Assembly (NCBI GenBank): GCA_019671005.1 | Contig: CM033726.1 | Span: 18,597,608-18,661,607 of the forward strand | Source of the DNA: Hibiscus mutabilis | Lineage: Eukaryota; Streptophyta; Magnoliopsida; Malvales; Malvaceae | Direction of reading: 5' to 3' | Length of the DNA: 64,000 bases | Part shown: piece after piece, positions 10,409-23,052 of the stretch | Numbering within the stretch: position 1 is the first letter of the stretch | Layout of the letters: the number at the start of each line of letters is the position of its first letter | Made by a program: the position numbers and the translations under genes | The notes under the pieces: model-generated | Database searches by the model: none | The model's input: the letters and a program-made list of their open reading frames with translations, nothing else | What the model was told of the DNA's origin: nothing

Positions 10409-13400
10409 TGTAACACCCCTTTTCTCGTATCTATCATTGAATACGAGACATAGATGTCACAAAACATTTATAAAACCATCTATATTTATAATTTGGTAAA
10501 AGTTTGTTTCTTTAAAAAATATTACAATTTAGTCTTTATTTACAAATCTAATTAATCGCATAAAGCTTAAAATTTATATTTTCGTCTTCAAATTAGGTTT
10601 AATTTCAGACAACAACTTATCAATTTAATTCAACTTTATATAATTAGTGAAACTGCCTGATTTAAAATTCATCTGATTCCAAATAAATTACAAATTCTAT
10701 CAGACCAGGCATAGCATTTTAATATACATGCCAACTAGTAAATATCAAATAGTGTCAAAAGATATCTTACTGATATTCATGTACCTATTATTGATTGATG
10801 ATGTCCGTTTATGCTCCTTACTCTAACCATTTCTTCTTTCCTACGTGTGAAACAGTCACACACTAAGTAATTACTTAGCAAGGCAATAATTCATAGTCAA
10901 ATGCAATTTGACATAAATATCAATATAAATAAATAATAAGGCATATGATCATTGTACCATGTCATGCTCGTTAACATAAATAAATATGTAATAGCATATA
11001 TGAATATCAAAGTGATATGATTAGATCTTACCAATTACCGTTGCCATTTCCATCCGTAAGATTTCAATGCTTACCAATACCTTTTTTTATTTCTATCTGC
11101 AAACTTTCAAGCTTATCATTCTGTTTCTTTGATTCATTTTAATTTACTTAGCCCAAGCTATCGAATTAAGAGATTCTATGTACACGAGTCATCCCCCTAT
11201 ACTTACTTGAGTATAGTGTATTATTGCACTCTACCGGGAGTGCTTAGCACCAAAGTGCTTAGGTATACATATCGGAGTATACCATTGATGAAATTTGCAA
11301 TTTATCTGAAGTGCTTAGAATATTTATACAGCTGTTTATGACTCTATTGATATCCAAATATATCTTTGAATCTCTATATCATACATTGGGCTTTATATCA
11401 TCAATCTATTTCATCAATGGCAACATATATCAATATATATATATCAACATTGGGCAGTTCATACCCGAAATAACATTTCAATTTCATCAATGTAAGTAAT
11501 CAAATGACCAATGCATTTTATTTCTCAAATCTTGACATATTCATATCATATCAATCATATATTCAATGACATAAATATCAATGTATTATGATATGCATGC
11601 AATTGCACTCACTTGGGCCATTTATTTGTATGCCTCACTAAGTCATCTTTAATCTTTTTCTTTATTACACCTCGAACCTCTCTTGATTCGAACTTGAACT
11701 TCATAAATCAAATAAATGAAATATTTTTTAGATCCCAATCTAACAATATCTTAGACATATTGTCCAATATAATCATTCGAATATAAAAATTTCCAAACGC
11801 TTTCCTTTCTTCCTTGTATTATTCAAAAACTCATTATGGTCCTTAGTGACCAATTTTAACTTCCATTAACCCCTTTCAAGCTTACTAATCAACCTTAGAT
11901 ACAAAGTGTATCAATTATCATTTTCTGGCAGTTTGCAGTACCTTCAAAGAAATATTTCTATAAAATAATCTACAACTCGGAATTTGACTCCGTTTGTTCT
12001 GAAAGAAACTAGATTTGATAAACTTTTCACCCATATAAATTAATATTCCAAATTCATCGTGTACGATTTATGGCGAATTTTCAAAGTCAGTTATAGTGCT
12101 GAAATTCGGAATGGACTGGTGTTCTGTTTTCTGACCTTTCGTCACTTAAAAATTTATATCTTTTGACTGGGAACTCGAAATCAGTTTTTGTTTGTTGGAA
12201 ACAAAATTAGAAGAACAAATTATTACATCGTATAAAATTCACTATCTAACCTTTTTTGTAGAATTTATGGTGAATTTTCAAAGTTACTGCCATAAACAGT
12301 TTTTCTACGCAGCTTCCATAAACAACTTTAAATTTTATACTAACTTCTCCTTACTTATATACTTGTCAATTTAGTCCAATTACTTGCTTTAAACCACCAT
12401 CTTATGACCTTCTTCATCTAATAATTATTCACAATAATTCTCCTTAATTTTTCTTCTTTACCGAAATAGTCACTAAAATGCAAAAATAAGGATTCAAGCT
12501 TCTTAACTTTGCAAATTAGTCCTCAATTCAACATTACTACCTTAATTCCATCATTGCAACTAAAAATTAGATTTATCCCCATACAAAACTTCAATTTCAA
12601 TTTGGTCAATTAACTTTGACAATTTATCAAAATGGTCACTAATTCAATTCAACATCAATTTAGCATTCTAACTTCATTTTCTTCTATCTACATCATTAAT
12701 AACATAAATACTCTCCAAATTCTAAAAATTCAGATTTGTTCGTTCAACTTTTCAATTTGTCGAAATGGTCCCTACACAATTTAACTTAGGGTTTTGCTTC
12801 CAAACAACAATTCAAGCTTACTAGATCATTAATTCATCATCACAACCCTAAATTAAACTTGTATCCATAAACCCTAATGTTCTCCATATAAACTAAAATA
12901 TGTAGGGTTTAAATTCCAACTCAATTACATGATTTAACATCACACAAGCTTGATTCCAACTTGAATTAAATCATGAAATCATAAAATTCCAAAACCCCCA
13001 ATTTGGTTCTTAAACCCTAATTTCTTCCTCAAGAAAATTTTCATCAATTAAGCATGTATTTCATGAAATATTTAAATCAACAGATAGAGTTTGAAGAGTA
13101 GAACAACTTTGTAGTTGAAAAGATTACCTGAAAATCTAGTTTCGGGGATTGAATCGAACTTGGAAATCTTTTCTCTTATCTTCTTTCTTCACCCAAGGTT
13201 TTGGAGAGTATTTTGCTGATAATTCCATCATTTCATGTATTTAAGACACTTGTGTCATTAAAAATTCATTCAATAGGGAAATTACCAAATTGTCCTTTTA
13301 TCCAACGGTTGAGATTGATTTTATCATCAATCAAGGGCCAAGATTAAATCTTCAATTTCCTTATTCCAAAATTGCCCTTTATAACTTTCAAATATTTCAA

Positions 13401-14203
13401 AATTGCAATCCTTGCCAAATGACCAATTTGCCTTCCAACTAGTCTTTATTTACTAGTTTGTTTCCAAATTGCCATTCCATTAAAATCTAACTAAATCTAG
13501 TTAAAATTCAACCAACCATAATAAAATATTCATAAAATAAAATTTTATGAATTTTCCATAGCTTTTGGATCAGCCTCTCGATTTTTCTATTCGATCCGGT
13601 ATACCGATAATTAACCTCTTTACTCAGGATTAAACTGTAAGATTCATCTTGAATTGAACTAAAAATATTCTCAGCACTTATAATGGACTTTTATAACCTT
13701 CCTCTATCTTATGATGAAATCTCATAATTATTCAATTTAATTCGGATATCCAAATTCCATTTAAACTTTGACTGTAATTTCCAATAATAGAAACATCAGA
13801 ACCAACCAAAATCTTCAAATTCGATCCACACCCTTAGGTGATCTATTTATTTATGAAATAAAATCCCTTAACTTTTAAGGAATTACAACTTTAGTCCCCA
13901 AACTTTTCCAAAGTTATACTTTAGCCATAAAATTTTCAAAATTTACATTTTGGTCACTAACTTTTTAAACTTCAATTCCCATTCCAATTTTCCTTGGAAT
14001 TCAACCAAACTTTGAGAATACCTTATAAATTCACTATTTATCACATGAGACCTTTAAACCTTAGAAATTTCCTTTTCAAAACCCATAATTAGAGAAATCC
14101 TAACTTTTGCATTTTTGTCATTTTAGTCACTAAGTTCGATTTTAAGCTATTATCTTAGTACTAAATGACCCTTAATCAACTTAGTAAATTTTGGGGTATC
14201 ACA
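10409..14203 (-). repeat. Gypsy-2 3' LTR (left copy)
   Basis: On the plus strand it runs from TGTAACACCCC to GGGGTATCACA. It pairs with 17314-21125 along its whole length with many substitutions and small indels. It is AT-rich and I see no gene in it. Confidence 0.9.
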
Positions 14204-14222
14204 ATTCTCTCCCCCTTAAGAA
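14204..14222 (-). other. Gypsy-2 polypurine tract
   Basis: On the minus strand CTTAAGGGGGAGAGAAT lies directly before the LTR start TGTGATACC. Confidence 0.8.
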
Positions 14223-15177
14223 AATTTGTCCTTGAAATTTCAACATATACTTGATTCAAAAGGTGAGGAAACTGCTTTCTCATATATTCTCCTAATCTTT
14301 TTCAAGTCATTTCCTTGACTTAATGATTTTTTCTAAGAACTTGGACAAGCAAGATTACCTTGTTTCTCAGTTCTTTGACTCCATATGCTAGGATCTTTAC
14401 CGGTTCTTCCTCATACATTAAATCAATCTGAATCTCTATTTTCATTGGGATAATGACATGCAAGAGATCCAATCAATACTTCTTGAGCATCGATACATTA
14501 TGAATCTTGTTCTTTCCAAAGATAAAACTAGCTTATAAGCTAATGGAGCAACTCTTTTCCCAAATTCTTATGGTTCAATAATTCTTGGACTTAACTTTCT
14601 TTTTGTCTAAACCACAACACCTTCTTTCAAGGTGAAACTTTTAAGGAATACTTTATCCTTAACTTTATATCAAATATATTTTCTTTCAGATTCATAGATA
14701 GTTTCCATTATTTAAGATATAGATTCTTCATTGATAATACAAGTATCTATTAAACTTAACTTCAAAGTCATCGGTTTCACCCTTTTCTACCTGTTTGAAC
14801 CTTGACAAATATTTCTCACCTTTTCTCTAAATATCTTTTATTCGGTCCAATAAAATAGACTTTGTTTTTTTAACGTGGTAATCAAAGTACCATCTTCTTT
14901 TAACCCCATCTCGTATCCATAGCTCTTAAAGAAGCAAATGTCTTTCGATTGAGGGCGTTAGTTACCACATTATCTTTTCCTGGATGATAGTCAATGACCA
15001 CATCATAATCTTTAAGAAGCTCGATCCAACTTCTTTGCCTCAGGTTTAACTCCTTTTTAATCAACATATACTTTAAACTTTTATAATCTACTTAAATATA
15101 GCATCCTAAAGTAAATATAGCCATTGCCAACTCCAAATCATGAGTAGGATAATTTCTCTTATGTATCTTAAGTTGTC
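14223..15177 (-). pseudogene. Gypsy-2 RNase H end and integrase C-terminal remnant
   Basis: Reading the minus strand, DYHPGKDNVVTNALNRKTF (about 14935-14990) is the end of RNase H. Further on, VKDKVFLKSFTLKEGV and PRIIEPYEFGKRVAPLAYKL (about 14530-14660) are integrase C-terminal sequence. The integrase catalytic core between them is missing, so there is an internal deletion as well as stops and frameshifts. Confidence 0.7.
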
Positions 15178-15483
15178 TCAAGCATAGACCACTACTTTTC
15201 CTTCTGGCATAATTACACATCTCAAACTATTATGAGAAGCATCGTTATAAACCACATTATCTTTGCCCAATTCTGGATGTACTAGTACTAGGGCTTCTAT
15301 TAAGATCTTCTTTAATGTCTGAAATTTTTCTTGGCGTTTATTTATCCAACTGAATGTCATTTCTTTCCTCAATAGCTTGATCAATGAGGAATCAATCATC
15401 GAGAAAACAGTTACAACTTTTGAGAATAACCAGCAAATCCCAAGAAATTTTGAACCTCGAAAATTTTCTTCAGAGGTTTCCAT
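15178..15483 (-). pseudogene. Gypsy-2 RT connection and RNase H start
   Basis: The open stretch contains FLGICWLFSKVVTVFSMI (RT C-terminal 'FLGLAGYYRRFV' region, changed), LRKEMTFSWINKRQEKFQTLKKIL and VYNDASHNSLRCVIMPEGKVVVYA, the RNase H start with its Asp. It is one part of a broken pol. Upstream (higher coordinates) the palm and fingers continue in other frames. Confidence 0.75.
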
Positions 15484-16179
15484 TCAACTATAGTTTTTGC
15501 TTTCTTGGGATCTACTCTTATCCCCTCTGATGAAACCACATAACCAATAAAACAACTTTCGACAACCAAAATTTACACTTTAACTGCTTAGTATATGGCT
15601 TCCTTTCTCAGAAGATCTGAAGAACAATTCGAAAGATGGACATTTTGTTCTTCCTTTGCATTCGAATAGACCAAAATATCCTCAATGGACAGTACCAAAA
15701 ATTATCCAAGTAAGGTTGAAATACTCGATTTATCGGGTCTATTAATGTTGCAGAAGAATTTGTCAAACCAACTGGCACTATCACGAACTCACTTACCCAT
15801 ATCGAGTTCTAAAAACTATCTTTAGAACATCTTCTTCCTTGGTCTTTAACTAACGATACTCTGATAGGAGATTGGTTTCGGAAAACATAGATGCACCTTT
15901 TAACTGATCAATAAGATCACCAGTCTTCGAAAGAGGATATTTATTCTTCATCGTCACCTTATTTAGCTGATGGAAATCTATACTTAATCACATAGATCAA
16001 TCTTTCTTTTTCACAAATACACTGGTGCACCCCAAGGTGGACACACTTGGCTTTATAAAACCTCGACCTAAAATTTCTTCCAACTGTACTTTTAACTCTT
16101 GAAGTTTGGTCGAAGTCATTTTATACGGCGCCATTAATTTAGGCGCAATATCTGGTAACATCTTTATTTTGAATTTCAC
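15484..16179 (-). pseudogene. Gypsy-2 reverse transcriptase remnant
   Basis: The minus strand at 15997-16179 reads APKLMAPYKMTSTKLQELK, then VQLEEILGRGFIKPS and SVFVKKKD, the RT N-terminal blocks. Lower-coordinate sequence holds further RT pieces with stops and frame changes, and the catalytic DD region near 15650 is not clean. Confidence 0.7.
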
Positions 16180-17313
16180 CCCTCAATCTAGAGGTAATTC
16201 CGAGTAAACCATCTGGGAATACATTTGGATATTTTAGACTGTCGAGTTATTTTCCAAATTAACAGCCCATGTATCCACTACATTTACTAAGGAAACTGGC
16301 AACCTTATAGAAACAATTTTCTTAATAAAATTGAAATTACATTGGAAAAGGGATTTACCCTTTCACCAACTACTACTATTTTTGTACCTTTCATGTTTTT
16401 CAATACTAATCGCTTTATTTGACAATTCACCATGACATGATAGGAAGATAACCAATTTATGCCCAAAAATCATCTTAAACTCCTCGAAAGATAATTTCAT
16501 TAAGTTTATAGGGAACTCTATTCTTTATATTTTATCGAGCAAATCCCACATGTTCAACTTACCCTTACATTACAACCCAACAAATTTGTCACTGCTATAT
16601 TACTTGAAATGGGTTCTAAGAGGATATCTCGTTCACCACTCAACTTCGTACTTATATACGAATGTGCAAAGCTAGGACCCATCAACATCAATACATGTTT
16701 ATCCAAAAAGATGAGATGTACCTTCTATGATTTTGGAATCACCCAAATCTTTATCAGTCCTAATGTTATAAACTCGGACTGATATGTGCAATCCTAGCTA
16801 TGAAGCAAATTCAGATGGTTTTCAAATCTAGCTTAAATCTTGGAGCAACATGACAACTCCATCCAATTCCTCTACATCCAAGCAGTGAAATTCGTCCAGT
16901 GTAATCCTTAGGTTATTTAGTTATAAATCAACAATCATTGGACCATCATCTGCTTCTCCTTTCAATTCAGATGTTCCCGAACTTTTTATTTCCTTAATCC
17001 AACACAGGCACTCCTTGTTGTACTAGTGCCCTTTTCTTGTTCCGATTTATCCGAAGGGTCATCATTAACCTTATTATTACTACTCTTGGTTCCTTCTGAA
17101 GCATCCAATTTACTAGTTTATCACACTTTCTTGACTCAATTACTTATTATAATTCCTCCCCAAATTACATTAGTAAGGAGCGACATCAATCGGATCATAA
17201 AAACATCATATCAGTAATATTGATATCCTAGTGGCATGTATACTCTTTTTAACATAAAACCACTTCCATTTAGGCCGAGAACCAGCTAAACATGTAGCTT
17301 TAATATCAATAAA
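16180..17313 (-). pseudogene. Gypsy-2 protease remnant and deleted gag/leader
   Basis: Near 16600-16680 the minus strand reads HSYISTKLSGERDILLEP and NIAVTNLLGCN, the part just after a Tekay protease active site. Only about 600 bp lie between it and the 5' LTR (right copy), too short for a full gag, so most of gag is deleted. Right after the LTR the minus strand has TTGATATTAAAGCT, which may be a decayed tRNA-Met PBS. Confidence 0.6.
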
Positions 17314-20300
17314 TGTAACACCCCTTTCCCGTATCTATCATTGAATACGAGACAGAGATGTCACAAAACATTTGTAAAACCGTCTATATTTATAATTCGG
17401 TAAAAATTTGTTTCTTTAAAAAATATTACAATTTAGTCTTTATTTACAAATCTAATTAATCGCATAAAGTTTAAAATTTATATTTTCATCTTCAAATTAG
17501 GTTTAATTTCAGGCAGCAACTTATCAATTTAATTCGACTTTATATAATTAGTGAAACTGCCTAAAAACTTCCTGATTTAAAATTCATCCATATTCCAAAT
17601 AAATTACAAATTCTATCAGAGTAGGCATAGCATTTTAATATACATGCCAACTAGTAACTATCAAATAGTGTCAAAAGATATCTTACTGATACTGATGTAC
17701 CTGTTATTGATTGACGATGTCCGTTTATGCTCCTTACTCTAACCATTTCTTCTTTCCTATGTGTGAAATAGTCACACGCTATGTAATTACTTAGTGAGGC
17801 AATAATTCATAGTCAAATGCAATTTGACATAAATATCAATGTAAATAAATAATAAGGCATATGATCATTGTACCATGTCATGCTCGTTAACATAAATAAA
17901 TATGTAATAGCATATATGAATATCAAAGTGATAAGATTAGATCTTACCAATTATAGTTGCCATTTCCATCCGTAAGCTTTCAATGCTTACCAATACCTTT
18001 TTCATTTCTATCTGCAAGCTTTCAAGCTTATCATTCTGTTTCTTTAATTCATTTCAATTTACTTAGCCCAAGGTATCGAATTAAGAGATTCTATGTACAC
18101 GAGTCATCCCTCCTATACTTACTTGAGTATAGTGTATTATTGCACTCTACTGGGAGTGCTTAGCACTGAAGTGCTTCAGTATACTTACCAGAGTATACCA
18201 TTAATGAAATTTGCACTTTACCTGAAGTGCTTAGAATATTTATACAACTGTTTATGACTCTATGGATATCCAACTATACCTTCAAATCTATATATCATAC
18301 ATTGGGCTTTATATCATCAATCTATTTCATCAATGGCAACATATATCAATATATATATCAACATTGGGTAGTTCATACCCAAAATAACATTTCAATTTCA
18401 TCAATGTAAGTAATCAAATGATCAATGCATTTTATTTCTCAAATCTTGACATATTCATATTATATCAATCATATATTCAATGCCATAAATATCAATGTAT
18501 AGTGATATGCATGCAATTGCACTCACCTGGGCCATTTATTTGTATGCCTCACTAAGTCCTCTTTAATCTTTTTTCTTCATTACACCTCGAACCTTTCTTG
18601 ATTCGAACTTTTACTTCATAAATCAAATAAATGAAATATTTGTTAGATCTCAATCTAACAATATCTTAGACATATTGTCCAATATAATCATTCGAATATA
18701 AAAATTTACAAACGTTTTCCTTTCTTCCTTGTATTGTTTAAAAACTCATTATGGTCCTTAGTGACCAATTTGAACTTCCATTAACCCCTTTCAAGCTTAC
18801 TAATCAACCTTAGATACAAAGTGTATCAAATCTCATTTTTTGGCAGTTTGCAGTACCTTCAAAGAGATATTTCTATAAAATAATCTACAACTCGGAATTT
18901 GACTCCGTTTATTCTAAAAGAAACTAGGTTTGATAAGCTTTTCACCCATATAAATTAATATTCCAAATTCATCTTGTACGATTTATGGCGAATTTTCAAA
19001 GTCAGTTATAGTGCTGAAATTCGGAACAGATTGGTGTTCTATTTTCTGACCTTTCGTCACTTAAAAATTCATATCTTTTGACTCGGAACTCAAAATCAGT
19101 TTCTGTTTGTTGGAAACGAAATTAGATGAACAAATCTTTACATCGGTATAAAATTCACCATCTAACCATTTTTTAGATTTTATGGTGAATTTTCAAAGTT
19201 ACTGCCATAAACCAGTTTTTCTATACAGCTTCTATAAACAACTTCAACTTTTATACTAACTTCTCCTTACTTCTCTACTTTTCAATTTAGTCCAATTACT
19301 TGCTTTAAACCACAATCTTATGACCTTCTTCATCAAATAATTATTCACAATAATTCTCCTTAATTTTCATCCTTTACCGAAATAGTCACTAAAATGCAAA
19401 GATAAGGATTCAAGCTTCTTAACTTTGCAAATTAGTCATCAATTCAACATTACTACATTAATTCCATAATTACAACTAAAAATCAGATTTAGCCCCCATA
19501 CATAACTTCAATTTCGATTTGGTCACTTAACTTTGACAATTTATCAAAATGGTCACTAATTCAATTCAACATCAGTTTAGCATTCTAACTTAATTTTCTT
19601 GTCTCTAACATCATTAATAACATAAATACACTCCAAATTCTAAAAATTTAGATTTGGTCCTTCAACTTCTCAATTTTTCGAAATTGTCCCTACACAATTT
19701 AACTTAGGGTTTTGCTTCCAAACAACAATTAAAGCTTACTAGATCATTAATTCATCATCACAACCCTAAATTAAACTTGTATCCATAAACCCTAATCTTC
19801 TCCATATAAACTAAAATATGTAGGGTTTAAATTCCAACTCAATTACATGATTTTAACATCACACAAGCTTGATTCCAACTTGAATTAAATCATGAAATCA
19901 AAAAATTCCAAAACCCCCAATTTGATTCATAAACCCTAATTTCTTCCTCATGAAAATTCTCATCAACTAAGAATGTATTCGATGAAATATTTACATCAAA
20001 AGATAGAGTTTGAAGAGTAGAACAACTTTGTAGTTGAAAAGATTACCTAAAAATCGAGTTTCAGGGCTTGAATCGAACTTGGAAATATTTTCTCTTCTTT
20101 CTTTCTTCACCCACGGTTTTGGGGAGTATTTTGCTTATAATTCCATCATATTTCATGTATTTAAGACACTTGTGTCATAAAAAATTCATTCAAATAGGGA
20201 AATTGCCAAATTGCCCTTTTATCCAACGGTTGAGATTGATTTTATCATCAATCAAGGGCCAAGATTAAATCTTCAATTTCCTTCTTCCAAAATTGCCCTT

Positions 20301-21125
20301 TATAACTTTCAAATATTTCAAAATTGCAATCCTTGCCAAATGACCAATTTGCCCTCCAACTAGTCTTGATTTACTAGTTTGTTTCCAAATTGTCATTCCA
20401 TTAAAATCTAACTAAATCTAGTTAGAATTCAACCAACCATAATAAAATATTCATAAAATAACATTTTATGACTTTTCCATAGCTTTTGGATCAGTCTCTC
20501 GATTTTTCCATTCGATCCGATATACAAATAATTAACCTTTTTACTCAAGATTAAACTGTAGAATTCATCTTAAATCAAACTAAAAATATTCCCAGCACTT
20601 ATAATGGACTTCTATAACCTTCCTCTATCTTATAATGAAATCTCATAATTATTCAATTTAATTCGGATTTCCAAATTCTATTTAAACTTTGACTATAATT
20701 TCCAATAATAGAAATATTGGATCCAACCAAAATCTTCACATTCGATCCACACCCTTAGGTGGTCTATTTAGTTATGAAATAAAAACCCTTAACTTTTAGG
20801 GAATTACAACTTTAGTCCCCAAACTTTTCCAAAGTTTATACTTTAGCCATAAAATTTTCAAAATTTACATTTTGGGCACTAACTTTTTAAACTTCAATTC
20901 CCATTCCAATTTTCCTTGGAATTCAACCAAACTTTAAGAATACCTTATTCAATTCACTAACTATCACATGAGACCTTAAACCTTAGAAATTTCCTTTTCA
21001 AAACCCATAATTAGAGAAATCCTAACTTTTGCATTTTTGTCATTTTAGTCACTAAGTTAGATTTTAAGCTATTATCTTAGTACTAAATGACCCTTAATCA
21101 ACTTATTAAATTTTTAGGTATCACA
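17314..21125 (-). repeat. Gypsy-2 5' LTR (right copy)
   Basis: TGTAACACCCC to GGTATCACA on the plus strand, parallel to 10409-14203. On the minus strand it is the upstream LTR. Confidence 0.9.
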
Positions 21126-21126
21126 T

Positions 21127-21640
21127 TATTTTCAAAAAAATAAAAAGATGATTTCAAAATTAAAAATCGAAAATGATTTGCTTTCTAAAACCAATTTTGA
21201 ATTTGAAGCAAAAATTAAAGATTTTGAGCTACAAATTTTAAATTTGCTTCAAAAGATGGAAAAAGATCATCAAAAGGAATTGGATGATCTTAAGAAAGAA
21301 AAAAGATTTGATTTGTAAAAATTTTGAAAAGAAAAATGATTCTAACAAATCAAATTTTTATCAAAGACAATCTAGTTCCCCTAGATTTTTAAGTGGTAAA
21401 TGTGTTAGAAGCATTTGGGTCCCAAAAGGACTCATTTTTTCAAAAAAAATGATGAAATTGAAAAATAGATTCCTAAGGGAACTAAATTATTTGGGACTAA
21501 TGTCATTGGATCCGAAGCAATTTGGATACCAAAAATTACTTGATTATCTTGTTTTAGGTGTGATAGAGCATGATCAACAAATAATGAAATTAAGGGGGAG
21601 CTCTATACACTCAAGGAAGAACACTTGAAGAATGAAGGCT
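21127..21640 (+). pseudogene. Copia gag, C-terminal part, broken
   Basis: This resumes the Copia gag after the two gypsy insertions. The reading KMISKLKIENDLLSKTNFEF, AKIKDFELQILNLLQKMEKD is a coiled coil, followed by a Lys-rich part and RFLSGKCVRSIWVPKGLIF, a gag/protease linker type seen in this Copia group. TAA near 21316 and frame changes break it. No protease (no DSG-type motif) follows; the sequence goes straight to the 3' region. Confidence 0.65.
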
Positions 21641-22038
21641 TAACATCCTACCTTTGATTGAAGTACTAAAGTTAAATTGAATTTCTTTGTGTTTTTATTT
21701 GATTTATTTGAAAATCAATTAGTTAATTATTATTTGTTGGACTAACATTTTATTTGATGCTTGAGTAAGGGGAGCCTATTTTTGAAAATTATTCTATTTG
21801 TCAATTTTTTTTAACTCTCCATGTTTATTAAGCTTTCAAGTTATTTTCAAACTAGGTTTGAATTCTTTTTGATATAATAAAAAGGGGAGAAAGGTTTGAA
21901 AAATTAAAATTTCAAAAGAAAAAGGGGGAGCTTTTAATATTTTCGCAAATTAATCTCTTTTTCAAAATTATTTTACTAAGGGGGGAATTTCAAAAATAAA
22001 TTTTCAAGTTGGTTTTATTATATCAAAAAGGGGGAGAT
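21590..22038 (+). other. Copia 3' region with several polypurine tracts
   Basis: G-rich purine tracts recur: TTAAGGGGGAGCTC near 21592, AAGGGGAGCC near 21772, AAAAGGGGAGAAAGG near 21881, AAAAAGGGGGAGC near 21920, AAGGGGGGAATTTC near 21978, and the terminal AAAAAGGGGGAGAT at 22025-22038 next to the LTR. From memory, arrays of extra PPTs are a known mark of Sireviruses. Confidence 0.7.
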
Positions 22039-23052
22039 TGTTAAGATTTTTGTTTTGATATAATAATTTGAAAAATGTTTTTGAACTTATTTGATATATT
22101 GCAAAACTTATTCAAAGTCCAAATAACTTGAAAAATATGATTAAAATGGTTTCAAAAGGTTTTTAACTTGAACATATATTTTCCAAAGCTTCAAACTGTC
22201 AAAAATAGACACCTGGTATCGATACTGAGCATCTGGTATTGATACCGAAAGGCCCGTACCGGTACGCCCTTGCCTGGTACTGATGTGTGTTCAAACCAAT
22301 TTTCCAAAATCAATTTTGATTACTGATATTGCCCTAGCAGTATTGATACACCTATGTTGGTACCGATACTAATATCCCGGGTATTGATACCCTTTCACAG
22401 TTTCGCCTTCAATGGCTAGTTTTCTGAAGAACATGTACCGATACCTATCCCCGTGTACCGATATTGACTGCTCCAGAACTATATTTATTGCGGGAAATAA
22501 AGTCCCCAACAACTACAATTCATTCCCAACGGTCACTAATGGCTAGAAACTCAATTGTGAGTATAAAAGACCTCAAGAAGCATCTGAAGAAGCTAATGAT
22601 CTCAAAGCCTACATTCTTATGATTGTAAAAGTGTCTTAGTGCTTAATTTTCACATTTTTCACTAAACACTTGTGAGCTTGTATTGCTAAATTTGCTCAAG
22701 TGTTTTAGGTTTGGGTGAGTGAGCCTAATTGTGCAAACATTCAGTCTAGAGAGGATTTCATGTTTGCTTTCTTTCTTTCTCTTATAAAAGAGGGTTTGCT
22801 AGACTTTGAGGTATAAGTCTAGTGTTTGTAACGGGTTGCCTCTTAATCCCGGGAAAAAGGGAAGAATTCTTAGTGAATTGGAAAATCCTTAGTGAGGAAG
22901 CTAGGGTAGTGGATATAGGCTTAGTTTAGAAGCCGGACCACTCTAAATCCTTGTGTCCAATTTTTCTATCTTTTTGTTTCCTACACAAATCACCCATTTA
23001 CCACTTCTCCACCACTTGGCAAGCAATTCGGTTGAAGGCATCAAGTTTTACA
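22039..23052 (+). repeat. Copia 3' LTR (about 1.0 kb)
   Basis: It begins TGTTAAGATTTTTG directly after the terminal PPT and ends in TTTTACA, matching the 5' LTR end before the PBS at the window start. LINE ORF2 sequence begins right after it, which fixes the border. Confidence 0.75.
22205..22480 (+). repeat. Cluster of GGTATCGATACC-like palindromes in Copia LTR
   Basis: Variants include TGGTATCGATACT, TGGTATTGATACC, CCGTACCGGTACG, GCAGTATTGATACAC, TTGGTACCGATACT, GGGTATTGATACCC, TGTACCGATACC and TGTACCGATATTG. About eight near-palindromic copies lie within 280 bp. Confidence 0.75.

Larger units (their letters stand above)
10409..21126 (-). mobile_element. Gypsy-2: Tekay-like gypsy, minus strand, heavily decayed
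   Basis: Two long LTRs (10409-14203 and 17314-21125) flank about 3.1 kb with minus-strand PR, RT, RNase H and integrase remnants. On the minus strand the LTR starts TGTGATACC and ends GGGTGTTACA. A TATTT duplication is seen at 10404-10408 and 21127-21131, with one extra T at 21126. Parts of its LTR are recognisably similar to the Gypsy-1 LTR (for example the GGAATGGCAA...CTAGTTGGA region), so both belong to one broad family. It inserted into the Copia gag only 13 bp after the end of Gypsy-1. Confidence 0.85.
1..23052 (+). mobile_element. Copia LTR retrotransposon, Sirevirus-like, gag only, holding two gypsy insertions
   Basis: The pieces, in order, are the end of a 5' LTR (1-81), a tRNA-Met-type PBS, a decayed gag (174-1236), a 9-base piece at 10401-10409, the rest of gag (from 21127), a 3' region with several polypurine tracts, and a 3' LTR (22039-23052). 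The two LTR ends resemble each other (both end in a TTTACA-like string after a CAATTCG-like block), which supports one element. Without the two gypsy insertions the internal part is only about 2.1 kb. No protease, integrase, RT or RNase H sequence remains, so it is a deletion derivative or a non-autonomous form. It sits inside a LINE, since LINE ORF2 sequence starts directly after the 3' LTR. The left end is outside the window. Confidence 0.75.
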
